Source: Arbacia lixula (taxonomy: Eukaryota > Echinodermata > Echinoidea > Arbacioida > Arbaciidae). Taken from it: DNA of 64,000 bases. The position numbers and the translations under genes are program-made. The stretch is taken from assembly GCA_963669155.1 (NCBI GenBank), contig OZ022578.1:13719940-13783939 (forward strand). Reading direction: 5' to 3'. Under the pieces are notes generated by a model, which saw nothing but the letters and a program-made list of their open reading frames with translations, did not search any database and was not told the origin of the DNA. Positions 1 through 10,800 of the stretch are shown piece by piece (within the stretch, counting starts at the first letter, position 1; each line of letters begins with the position of its first letter).

Positions 1-625
1 TTATTCTGATTCAAAAACCGTACCCCATATTTTTTTTAAATAGTCTGGTGTGTGTGGCATCTCTTCAGCTTTCAGAGCATATATGAATGTGACATATTTT
101 CATGCTTATGATCATCTATTGACCAAAAGTAGAACGCAATGTTTTAGTAGAATTCGCGGAAAATCGGAAAAAAAATACCGCGTACGTTCTATATACGCGT
201 CTATGTAGATGAGTATTACTTTTTGTTTTGAAACTATTTAGATCATTTCAATCAAAGAACCATAACACAAATTTCTTTCAAAGTTTTTCTGACCTTTTTT
301 TCATCTTATCTGTGGATGTAAATAGTGTTATTCTTATTGTCGTCCCCTGACCAATGATGTAACATAGCATTTTGGAAGAGTGGCGTAACATCGGAACAAA
401 ATACTGCGTAGTTATTTCAAGAGTCTACATTCTGTATGCGTGACACGTTTGGGTTGAAACTTGTTAGATCCTCGTTGTTCAAGTACCACACCACAAGCTT
501 CGTGCAGACTTTGTTCTGATGCTTTTGGCATCCATTACGCTTTTCAAGACATGTGCGGATGTAGCATATGTTGCATCTGGTTATTTACTGACCAATAATA
601 GAACGTAACATTTTTCTTAGACAAA
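1..625 (-). repeat. Satellite-like monomers, inverted orientation
   Basis: AT-rich sequence with diverged repeats of a motif around GACCAATAATAGAACG and CATTTTGGAAGA, near 110, 350 and 590. These are the reverse complement of the tandem units at 1450-2950, so the two arrays face each other. No convincing coding sequence is present. Confidence 0.6.
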
Positions 626-1150
626 ATAATGCGTATTGCAAAAATGGTTGGAATGTAAAACATGGTACCATCAAAACAAATGTGTTAAGACACATACTTT
701 GATGCTCAATTATCAAAATTGATTGGCACCGTCTGATTGCCTAGTACATGGGCAATATCATTATTGAGTTGTTTTGGCAAAGGCAGCTCTGTGGGCGACA
801 TCGACGACGTTTTTTGTGCTTCTTTTTGGTTGAAAGCACAGAACTGTTGTGCTAAAACCATGCAGGCAACCGAGTTAAAATTGGGGATTCAATCATTACG
901 GGCCGTTATCATGGCGGATCCGTTCTGCTGTCATCACTGGGACTGGATATATACTTTGGTACATGGCTATGTGAACAACCTGCCATGTATTAATACATTA
1001 ATGTACACAGTGTACCTCATGGAGAAAATAGAATCAAACATTATTTTGAGCAACATAAGTATTTTGTAATTCATAGTGGGTTTCACCCCCCCCCCCTAAA
1101 AAAAAGTTCAAAGTAACTCTGAAAGCAATATGTCAAACGCAACAAATAGA

Positions 1151-1416
1151 CTGTACTGGGCAGAAAAAACCTTTAAAATTTTTAAAATGGTGATCCTGAG
1201 CAATCTTCTTCCCAATGGTCTTAAATTCATGTATTGTCCATTTTAGAAACTTGCTGAAAGGTTTTTGCCATCAAATGATCTACATTTGGAGTAAGTAGCG
1301 ATTCAATCATAAATCCTCAAAAATTTCGGCCCGAACATTTTGAGAAATTTAAGACCATTGGCAAGAAGATTGCTCACGATCACCCTTTTGAAGGCTTTTT
1401 GTCTTCTCAGTACAGT
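1151..1416. repeat. Palindromic MITE-like hairpin
   Basis: Left arm about 1151-1229 (starts CTGTACTGGG, includes GAGCAATCTTCTTCCCA) pairs imperfectly with right arm about 1346-1416 (includes AAGAAGATTGCTCACGATC, ends CTCAGTACAG). About 115 bp of spacer. No ORF. Family not recognised. Confidence 0.65.
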
Positions 1417-1449
1417 ATACTTCCTTTAACCCTTTAATGTTAATACCTT

Positions 1450-2950
1450 ATTTACAATTACATAGGCCTATGTTTTAAAAAGCAGTTAATATGCCAAAAA
1501 CATTAGTACAAGTTTAGAAGAAATATGTTGCATAATTCTTTAACAACGATAAGTTTAAGGGTTCCAAGCAAAACCAAAAAAGTCATGAATAACACGTATG
1601 AACAATCTGCACACTATTTTGTCTGATTTTACGCGCACTCTTGCAAAATGTTACTGTCTATTATTGGACATTAGATGTGACATCCATATAGGCCTATTTA
1701 CTGGAAAGCGCAACAAAATGCCAAAGACATCAGAACGAGTCTGAACGAATTATTTTTACACAATTTTGAGCTATAGGGATATAAACAGTTTCAAACAAAA
1801 GCATCAAGCATCCGGAATAAGCACGTACCGGTATACATGACGTATACGCACTATTTTGTCCGATTTTATGATAATTTTTCTGAAACGTTTCTTTATTAGT
1901 AGTCAGGAGATGACTATAAGCGTGATAAAATGTAACATTCATATAATGTTTTAAAAGGTGGAAGGGGTGCCGAAATCATCAGAACATGTCGAAAAGCATG
2001 TCGAAAGACGTAAACAGTTAATACGCAATATTTTGCCAGATTTCACGCAATTCTTCCAAAATGGTCCGTACACAATTGGTCAGGAGATAACCATACGTAT
2101 GACAATATGTAACATAAATATGTTTTTAAAAGTGCAACAAATGCCAAAAACAGTAGAATAAATTGAAAGGAAATGTGTGGTATGGTTCTTGGATTACAAG
2201 GATTTCAATAGTTTCAACCAAAGAGTAACACGTATCCAAAATATATGCGTTTATAGAACGTACGCAGTATTATGTCGGATTTTGCGCTCGTTGTTCTAAA
2301 ATGTTACATTATGTTATTGGTCAGTATTATAGATGACCATAAGAGTGATAATATGTAACATCTATATACGTTTTGCAAGGTGGAAGTTTGCCGAAAACAT
2401 GTCGGAAGGTAATATGTCGTATGATTCTTGAAGTACAAGGATCTAAACAATTTCAACCGAAAAGTATCACGCGTGCAGTTAATAGGCAATATTTTGTCTG
2501 ATTTCACGCAGTTCTTCCAAAATGCTGCGTTAAATTATTGGTCAGGAGATGACCATAAGTGTGACAATATGTAACATCCATGTATATTTTTGAAAAGTGC
2601 AACAAATGCCAAAAACATCACTACAAATTGAAAGGAAATATGTGGTATGGTTCTTGGATTACAAGGATTTGAAACGTTTCAACCAAAAAGTAGCACGTAT
2701 CCAGCATATACGCGTAAATAGAACGTACGCAGCATTTTGTCCGACTTACATGACTTAACGCGCATTCTCCCAAAACGTTCCTCTGTATTATTGGCCAGAA
2801 GATGACCATAAGCATACCAAATGTCACATTCTTATATTTTTGAAAAGCTTAAAAGATGCCAAAGACGGCAAATTAAGTTTGGAATTCATATTTTGTCATA
2901 GTTTGTGAACTACTAGGATTGAAAAAGTTTCAAGCAAACAGAAGCGCAAA
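1450..2950 (+). repeat. Tandem repeat array, about 235-bp monomer
   Basis: The word ATTTTGTCYGATT, or a variant, recurs near 1616, 1852, 2030, 2272, 2492 and 2730. The flanking order is conserved: TTATTGGTCAGGAGATGACCATAAG, then a GTAACATCCATAT block, then GGTATGGTTCTTGGATTAC, then ACGTACGCAG. Spacing is mostly 220-242 bp, with one short unit of about 178 bp. Monomers are diverged. The short ORFs here are repeats, not genes. Confidence 0.75.
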
Positions 2951-2978
2951 AAACGAACAAAAGTGTTGCATTTAGCTG

Positions 2979-3420
2979 ACGTCGTTGCCATGGGCGGAAA
3001 TCCCGGGGGGACGGGGGGGGGGGGGGGGGGTCGCGTCCCCCCCACCATTTGGAAGGGGTGGGGACACAATATCAAATGTCCCCCCCCCCCCACTATTTGC
3101 GTTCTGAGTAATTTTTTTTCGAAAAACGTCATAACCCCCCCCCCCCCCGCACCACCACCACCATTCCGAAGGGGGGACGCAATATCAAATGTCCCCCCCC
3201 CCCAAATATTTCCGGTCGTGTACCCCCACGAGACTTGGCGGAGTAATTTTTTTCTCGCAAAACGTCACAACCCCCCCCCCCCCCCCCCACGCACACTGAG
3301 AGCATTTTCAGAGACTGGGCGGGATTAAAAAAAAAGAGGAAAAAAGCACCTCCCCAAAATAGGAAAAACATGTCCCCTCCACCCTCGGGGAGCAATTTCC
3401 GCCCATGGTCGTTGCGACAT
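2979..3420. repeat. G/C-homopolymer block with inverted borders
   Basis: Long runs of C and G (8-20 nt), plus a dimer containing AATATCAAATGTCCCCCC and AACGTCATAACCCCC. It is bordered by GTCGTTGCCATGGGCGGAAAT on the left and its near reverse complement on the right. The proline- and glycine-rich ORFs here are homopolymer artefacts. Confidence 0.6.
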
Positions 3421-3594
3421 GTCGTCGTCGGCGACGTCGCCAACAGGGCTACCATTGCCAAAACAACTCAACGATGATATTGCCCATGTACTTGGCAACT
3501 AGACTATACCAATCAAGTTTGATAATTGGGCATTAAAGTATGTGTCTTAACACCTTTGTTAACACCCATGTATCATATTCCAACCATTTTTGCA

Positions 3595-3871
3595 AAAAGG
3601 TTTCCGGCAGTGACGTCACATTTGTGGTGATTTGGGTGAGAAAGCACCGGGTACACCTTGCAAGCAAAACATTTTTGTGATGTCCAGGGTCTATCATTTC
3701 GACCTGTGGGGTCAGTTGTTCCGGCCCTTTTCACATGAATAAACCTTCTGGGCTCCCGGACTAATAATTTGACTTTATGATGTGTAAGTTTCAGTTTGAT
3801 TTGAGATTTGTGTCGAAAGATATTTGTATGAACTAGTATTTATAGATCTTCCTCACATTACCCTCGTGCAG
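3595..3871. other. Non-coding sequence before CLCA-A exon 2
   Basis: About 165 bp with no match in unit B, then homology to unit B from about 3762. Nothing coding is seen. The 3-prime end provides the exon 2 acceptor (CCTCGTGCAG). Confidence 0.5.
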
Positions 3872-4169
3872 TCCATGTTTACCGACGGGTCTGCACGTCT
3901 TTATAACGCGAGCAGACGACACGTCTACTGGAAGGAAATCAAAATTCTGGTTCCGTCCACGTGGTCTCGGAACAGCCAATACGAAGTCGCCTCGACGGAG
4001 TCCTTCCCTGGCGGCAACATGTGGGTGCGGAACGGCGATGGCTCTGCTGGCTCTGATGAGCCAATAGCCGATAATTTAGGTGGGTGTGGCATGCGCGGAC
4101 TCGCCATGCATATGACGCCGAAGTTCATCAAGGACATCGCGTACCGAGAAGACAAATATGGACCGACCG
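3872..4169 (+). CDS. CLCA: CLCA-A exon 2: N-terminal CLCA domain
   Basis: Begins in phase 0 after CTCGTGCAG and ends in phase 1 before GTGAGTG. Encodes the segment from SMFTDGSARLYNASRR to AYREDKYGPT. Family hallmarks visible are the ASxxLYNAT/SxRR-type block, the IKILVPxTW block and a GGCGxRG block. About 4% different from exon 2 of copy B at nucleotide level. Confidence 0.92.
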
Positions 4170-4834
4170 GTGAGTGTACAAAACGCTTTAAACACCGCCT
4201 CCCCTCCCCTCCCCCCGTCACCTCGCGCTACCAACTATTCAAATATTGAATGGGAAGGGGGTGGGGGGGGGGGGCAACACGTACTGATGAAAAAGAAACA
4301 CACAATCAAATTGAACATGTTTGTTGGTAACGTGTTTATTCATATCAGAGTCCATTTCTTAGGCTTTAGGACTTGCATTCGAAACATGTGATCAACGCTT
4401 GATAGTGATAGTTTGACTTGTTGATGATATCTTTAAGAGACAATAATCTAATTCCAAAACATCAAAGTGTAGATTAACTGAGGGGCAAGATCAAACTACT
4501 TCGCTTGAGGTACTGGCTGGTCCCGGGTGAAGTACGTTTCTTTACGTGCGATATCGAGCAAATTTCAAAGCAGAGATAACGGTGAACTTTATTTTAAGGC
4601 CGACATGTTTCAGTGCACGTAATTGAACCTTGAAAGAGGGCATTGTACATTGTATCCTGTCCCGTGCCATCGTCGTCCATGTAACACGCCGTTGATATCA
4701 TCTACCATCTCCTGTATTGTCCGTGTCCAGTTGGTTAGTGTACATGTCCTTTACCATCCCTCCTTCTGGCTATAACCTGCCTACCTCGATTTGTTTCGAT
4801 TATATCACTCACTTTCGTCATTCCCATTAAAGAT

Positions 4835-4873
<39 letters not shown>

Positions 4874-7800
4874 ACACAGAACCCTCAGGTTCTTCTATTC
4901 TACAGACTGGAGACCGCTGTCTGCTATGGTCCGCACCACAGTGCATGCGTTCAATGCGAGCATATACCCCGGTGTCCACTGGCAGGTGTAATACGATGAT
5001 AAATGTAGACTATGGTGATATGGTCGGTACGTTTTAAACAGAAGCAAGGATAGGTCTCAACTTCTTTTCTAAAAAAAAAAACTATAGCTGCGAAATTGCA
5101 TACACGTTATTGTTAGGCTATATTGCCGATTCCTGCCGAGTTTCATGACTTTTCAAAAGGGCTTCCCTGGCTTGCGATCTTTCCCATTGCCCAGAGCTTC
5201 TTCGTTACCCCGGTTTCTATCTGCTTCATCGAATCACAAAGAATGAAGCACTTTCTGAAAATCTTCCTCTCGAGCGTGTTTGAGAGATCGTTATCATAAA
5301 AAAAAATGGAGCTCTGTTTGCTCTGTGATTTCAACATGCTAATTAAACTGTTTTCTACAGAATTTATCTTTCTCTTATCATAAAAGATAGTTCGTCACCC
5401 CGAATCTATGTTTGTATTTAAGTAACAATAAAAGCACAAACATGACAGATACATATTAGTGAAGGTTTTTAGGAAAATCCGTCAGACGATAAGAAAGTTA
5501 TGATCTTTTGAACTTTCAATTTTGTGAGCGGTGCTCTCCCATTATGTTGTGTACAAAATAATTCAATGAATTGCTCTTTTTCTGTTTTTGACAACATAAT
5601 GATTTGTTTCGTACAGGTATGTATATAAACACGTATTTCTAATGATGTATCGAATGCACAGGTAAAAGGGTGGATTTTAAAGGATTTTCATCAAATCTTC
5701 ACTAATATATTTCTTACATGTATCTTCTTTTATTGAAACCAACTGAATTTCAAGGTGAACTATCCCTTCAAGTTATTTTACTCTTTCAACACATTTCAGT
5801 TGAATCTTACGCGTGGAGTCTGTGGCTTAATATCACCTTTGTACAAAGTAAAATTTGAAAAAAATATTGTTGAAATAAATCATGTAGGCCTTGCTATTAA
5901 TAATTTATTTGGAGACACCCTAGCGCCCAATGTCTCGAGAGGTGTTATCACAGTATTTGAAGAGTATGTTAACCTTTGCTTCATTCAACCAAGTGCTTAC
6001 TTTGTTTCAGTTGCAAACATTTGTTTCATAGTTCTGATATGTTTCATAATGTGTCCTTTCCTCCTAATCTGCATGTGTCAACAGTAAAATGCACTGCTCT
6101 AAGAGCTTGTCCCTCTTAATATAGATTTATCGAATTTCCCTGCATCCACAAGTTAAATAATGTGTACCCTCCTGACTTTAGTATCAGCGATTAGAAATGT
6201 TGTTTTCCTACCCCATTCGTCAGTCATTACCTTGACAGCATTAACTGCGTTATAAAGTTGTTTGTGAAAGTCTCCGTTTGTTTTGTCGTCTTGTAGCTAG
6301 GTCATTTCTAATAGCTTTAATTAATGAAAAAAATTGCCCCCGAAATAATTGTTCCCGTCATAAACTGCTCTCACCACTTTGATCATGTACGTTCGGTTTT
6401 TGTTTTGGTTAATTCTGTTTACTGAATCTGGTTACGTGTTATCTTCTGCCTGTTCGATTGTTACATTTTCTTTCCCCTCATTCCCCTTTTCCATTTCATT
6501 GAGACTCGCCGAAACACGTGTATACAATTTCTCTAGACGGTCAATCTTTCTACACATTTTCTTTTATCCCTGATCATTCAGACAAGGTGCTAGTGAGGAC
6601 CTGGGCGTACTACCGCTGGGGTTTGTTCAAAGAACATTACGAAGTCGGCGACGACAACACCGCTCCGGGCTACGACGTTCCCGGTGGCGAGGAAGGGACC
6701 CGTTGCTCATCAGCTATCAAAGGGACGTTCCAACTACCCAGCGGCCTGTCGTGCCAATATAGGGACCCAGACTGTCGCTTCGTACCTGACGAAAATGGAC
6801 AACGTGCCAGTGCATCGCTGCTATACGGCACCACGGACCAGCCACATATTGATTCAGTGAGTGCAGTCACCATCTTTGATACTGTGTTTAGGATGATGAA
6901 GGATTGTGTTCCAAAAAACTCGATAATTATGTTAATGAATGTAATGTTGGCTGCCTTGTTTGTAGATTGATTATGTAGATTCTAGTAATTAGAATGTTCC
7001 AACATAATGAATTATAGACAGTGAATTTACCAGCTTGGTCCTTGTTGTTTATTCTCGGTTCATGATTGGGATTACACTGTTTTTCACACAACTCTAGGTG
7101 GCGCTATAAACTGAATATTGACTGCTACACTACATCACTCCTTTTGTTTTTTGTTTTGTTTTGAAATAATTTTCAAAAGATGACATATCTGTTTTGCTTT
7201 CTATTAAAAAGAAAACTTTTCTTTTCTTGAAACTTTAACAACTACATGACATTGTATTTGCTCAAATGATATAAAAATGATTTAAGACTTTAAGCTATAA
7301 CCAACTTGTTTCTTTCTGAGCGCCAATAGAATATACATCATTATCTATTAAACACTAAGAATGTGATGAGCATGCACATGCATTTATGAAATTGTTAAAT
7401 CACATATTTAATGTGACTTTGAATCATAAAAGTGTTTGAGTCCTTGTTTAAGAGTCTTTTCTTCTTCTTCATTGATTAAAATTGAGTTTAAATAAAACTT
7501 CACCTTATTTTGAAGGTGAAAATAGTTACACATGATTTCCTTCGTTTCCAGTTAGTTCAACAGTCCTTTGAGTTCTCATTATTTCTTATCAATTTTGAAG
7601 AAAATTCCAGTCCAGAGTTCAGCGAAATGTTCTCCTCCAGTTCAATCAGATCACAATTTTGAATGACGAAAACAATTTCCATCACAGAATGTTCCGGGTT
7701 TTTTTTTTTTTTTTTATGCCAAAACTTATCAAAACGCAACTTTTCAAAATACAAAAGTTTTTTTTCCGATCAAAATATGAAAAAAATTGTTTAACTCGGA

Positions 7801-10800
7801 TAAAGCACGAAGTCCTGGAATCTGACTGGCATTCGGCGTCGTCTACCAGATCGTCGGGCTGGATCTCTCAGAATCGGTCGCGGTTGATGGTTGACGTCAC
7901 CTGCGGGGTCGTCGTCATTTTCTCCAACACCGATGTCATCGACGTCAGGATCTGCGAGATCATTGAAGTCATCGTCCGGGTTCATCTCTGCGTTGACCCT
8001 TTTGAAGAATGAGACGTTTCTCCGAACGTAGTAGTTTCCTCTCTTCGCCGTCACAGAGTTGCCTTTTCTGCTCACGACAATGAGTGGTCTGGGGTCAAAA
8101 GGTGAGCTGACTTTTGTTGTCTTTCGCTGTCTTACGAGAACGATGTCACCTCTTTTAACTCCGCTTTCTCTGCTGTGCAGTACTTTGTCAGCGTTGACCT
8201 TCATCTTTTTCTTTTGTGCATCGTCTTTGTCCCTCATGTCATTTTGTGAGTTAGATGCACCAGAGGGAGGTGTGACCTGTGGAAATTCACACTTCATTTC
8301 TCTGCTGTTGAGTGCTTGGCTTGGGGATAGGTTGGTCGTGGAATGTGGTGTGGCCCTGTACGCTCGTAGGAATCTGAAAAGTTGTTGTTTCCAGCTCCGT
8401 CTCTCAGTGTGTGCTGTTCGGATCACTTTCATCAGGGCTCTATTAAACCGTTCAAATGCCCCGTTCGCTCTTGGCCAGTACGGTGTTACCTTCCGGTGTG
8501 TGAACCCAAGGGAATCAGCAAATTCCTTGAATTCGTGGCCACTTAAGGGTGGTCCATTGTCGGTTCTCAATGTCTTTGGTACACCTTGCCGGGCAAAGAT
8601 TCCATCAAATGCTGGGATGGTTGCTCGCGATGAGGTTCCCGAGACGACCTCCACTTCAGGATACCTACTGTAATCGTCGATTACCACAAGAATGTACTCT
8701 CCTGTGGGAAGTGGTCCAAGGAAATCGGCTGAAACGTCTTGCCATTGTCCTTGTGGTAGAGTTGTCATGATGAGAGGTTCCGGTTGTTCTGCTCCCTCAT
8801 TGACGGCTGCTTGGCAAGGCAAAAACGATTTTACCTTGTCCTCTACGGTTTTGTCTATGCCAGGGAACCATATTTTCTCCCTGATTACCTTTTTTGTTTT
8901 TACAATTCCCTGATGGGATGCATGGGCTAGTTCTACTGCCTTTTGTACAAGGTTTGTTGGGATCACCAGTTTATTGCTTTTCAGGATCAGTTCATCATGG
9001 ACTGCGAATTGCTCTCTGCATGTCTGGAATGGCTTTAGCTCTGACTCGTTCCAATGTTCATGCTTCTGGGTCTCAATTGCTTTCTTTAGCAACTGAAGAG
9101 TGTGGTCTTGCTGTGTTGCTTGCTTCACTTCAGCTAGAGTCATAGCTTTTGGTACCGCATTGGTGCAGATGTAGTTCAGATATTGGCTATCTGTATCTGG
9201 CATTTGTATGTTTGTTTTCTCAGGGTGTCTGCTCAGGTAGTGTACTGGGTTGTCTTCATCTTTACCGGGTCTGTACACCAGTTTGCAATTGTATTGCATT
9301 AGTCTTAGCCTCCAGCGTTCGATTCTGGCTGACATGGGTGTCTGCTTTTCGAAGATCCTTAGCAGAGGTTTATGGTCAGTAGTAACCTGGAACTGGGCAC
9401 CGTATAGGTAGAGGTGGAAGTGTTCAACTCCCCACACAACTGCTAACATTTCCCTTTCTGTCTGGGAGTATCTTGACTCTGGACCCGTCAAGGATCTGCT
9501 TGCATACGATATGGGCCGTTTGTTTTGACACAGCATTGCTCCTAGGCCTGCAGGACTTGCGTCTACCAGTACTTCTGTAGGCTGTGTTGGGTCGAAGTAT
9601 GACATTGTTTGTGTATTTGTCAGTACTTCTTTCAGTCTTTCGAATGCCTTGATATCTTGTTGTTCCCATTTCCACTTGACATCTTGGTGTGTCAGCTGTC
9701 GAAGGGGTGCTGTCAATGAAGCATAGTCTGGAATGAATCGTGAGATGTATGATACGAGTCCCAATAGCGACTTCATTTCTTTTGCATTCTTTGGTGGTTC
9801 AGCTTGGATTATGGCCTCTATTTTCTTTGGGTCTGGGCTCAGGCCTTGTTTACTGAAGATGTGTCCGTAGAACTTCACGCTTGGCTGAGAGAATTTGCAC
9901 TTCTCTTTTTTGAGTTTGACATTGTGGGAATTGAGTCGCTCGAGTGTTGCTTTCAGACGAGAATCATGCTCAGCTTGTGTTTTTCCGTAGATGATGATGT
10001 CATCTGATACATTCTTTACACCATCTAGTCCAGATAACAATTCAGCGACTGCAGATTGAAAGATTTCACTAGCTGAGTTTACTCCAAACATCAGCCTTTT
10101 GTATCTTCTGAGACCCACGTGAGTGCTGAATGTAGTGATGTATCTGCTGTCCTCGTCTAGTTCAAATTGGTGATAGCCGGCCGTGAGATCTAGTGTGCTG
10201 AAAATTGTTGCGCCATTCATGTCTTCTATCAGCTCGTCTAATGTGGGCATGGGGTGTCTCTCACGTTCTATGGCCTGGTTTGCCTCTCTCATGTCAACAC
10301 ATAATCGTACTTGTCCATCGGGTTTGGGTACAACTACAATGGGGCTCACCCATGGTGTAGGGCCATCAATTTTCTCTATATCGTCCTTCTCTAGCCTCTC
10401 TAGCTCCTTTTCCACATCCTTTCTAGTGTGGAACGGTATTCGTCTGTGCTTTTGTTGTTTTGGTCTGATGTCTTTGTTGATGTGCAGCTTGATTTTCTTG
10501 TCCTTTACTTTCCCTGTGCCTTCGAACAGCGTTGTGTACTCCTTGAAAACTCTATCATCTATCTTTGATGAGGTTGCAATGTTATTGATTGTGATGAGCT
10601 TGAGTTTTGATGCTGTTTTGAAGCTCAGCAGGTTCCCTTTGTTTGACTTGACCACGAAAAATTCAGTTTCGCAGCTCATATCGTGGGCAGACTGAAGGGA
10701 TGTTTTAACAACACCTAGGACTGGGAGGGGTGTGTCTGATCCGTATGGGTAGATACATGAATGGGCTTTGTGAAGCTGCATTTTCTGTGTTTTCTTTAGG

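Larger units (their letters stand above)
638..3594. repeat. Long foldback structure
   Basis: The segment 638 to about 815 is an imperfect reverse complement of about 3405-3594. Both contain CAAAAATGGTTGGAAT or its complement, the CATGGGCAATATCATT block and the GAGTTGTTTTGGCAA block. The arms enclose a hairpin (1151-1416), a tandem array (1450-2950) and a G/C-homopolymer block (2979-3420). Probably a composite foldback mobile element sitting in intron 1 of, or upstream of, CLCA copy A. No transposase is visible. Confidence 0.65.

Noticed and set aside
737..1069. 110-codon ORF
   Set aside because: Lies on one arm of the foldback structure, starts in repeat DNA and has no recognisable domain.
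2963..3461. Proline/glycine-rich ORFs on both strands
   Set aside because: Products of C/G homopolymer runs inside a repeat.
3611..3618. CRE-like TGACGTCA
   Set aside because: A single 8-bp palindrome far from any known start; chance occurrence is likely.
5755..6087. 110-codon ORF in CLCA-A intron 2
   Set aside because: The homologous region of copy B is disrupted and tandemly duplicated; no splice or domain support.
8059..8673. 204-codon plus-strand ORF
   Set aside because: Antisense shadow of the Ty3 gag-pol frame. The same applies to the other plus-strand ORFs between 7.8 and 11.9 kb.
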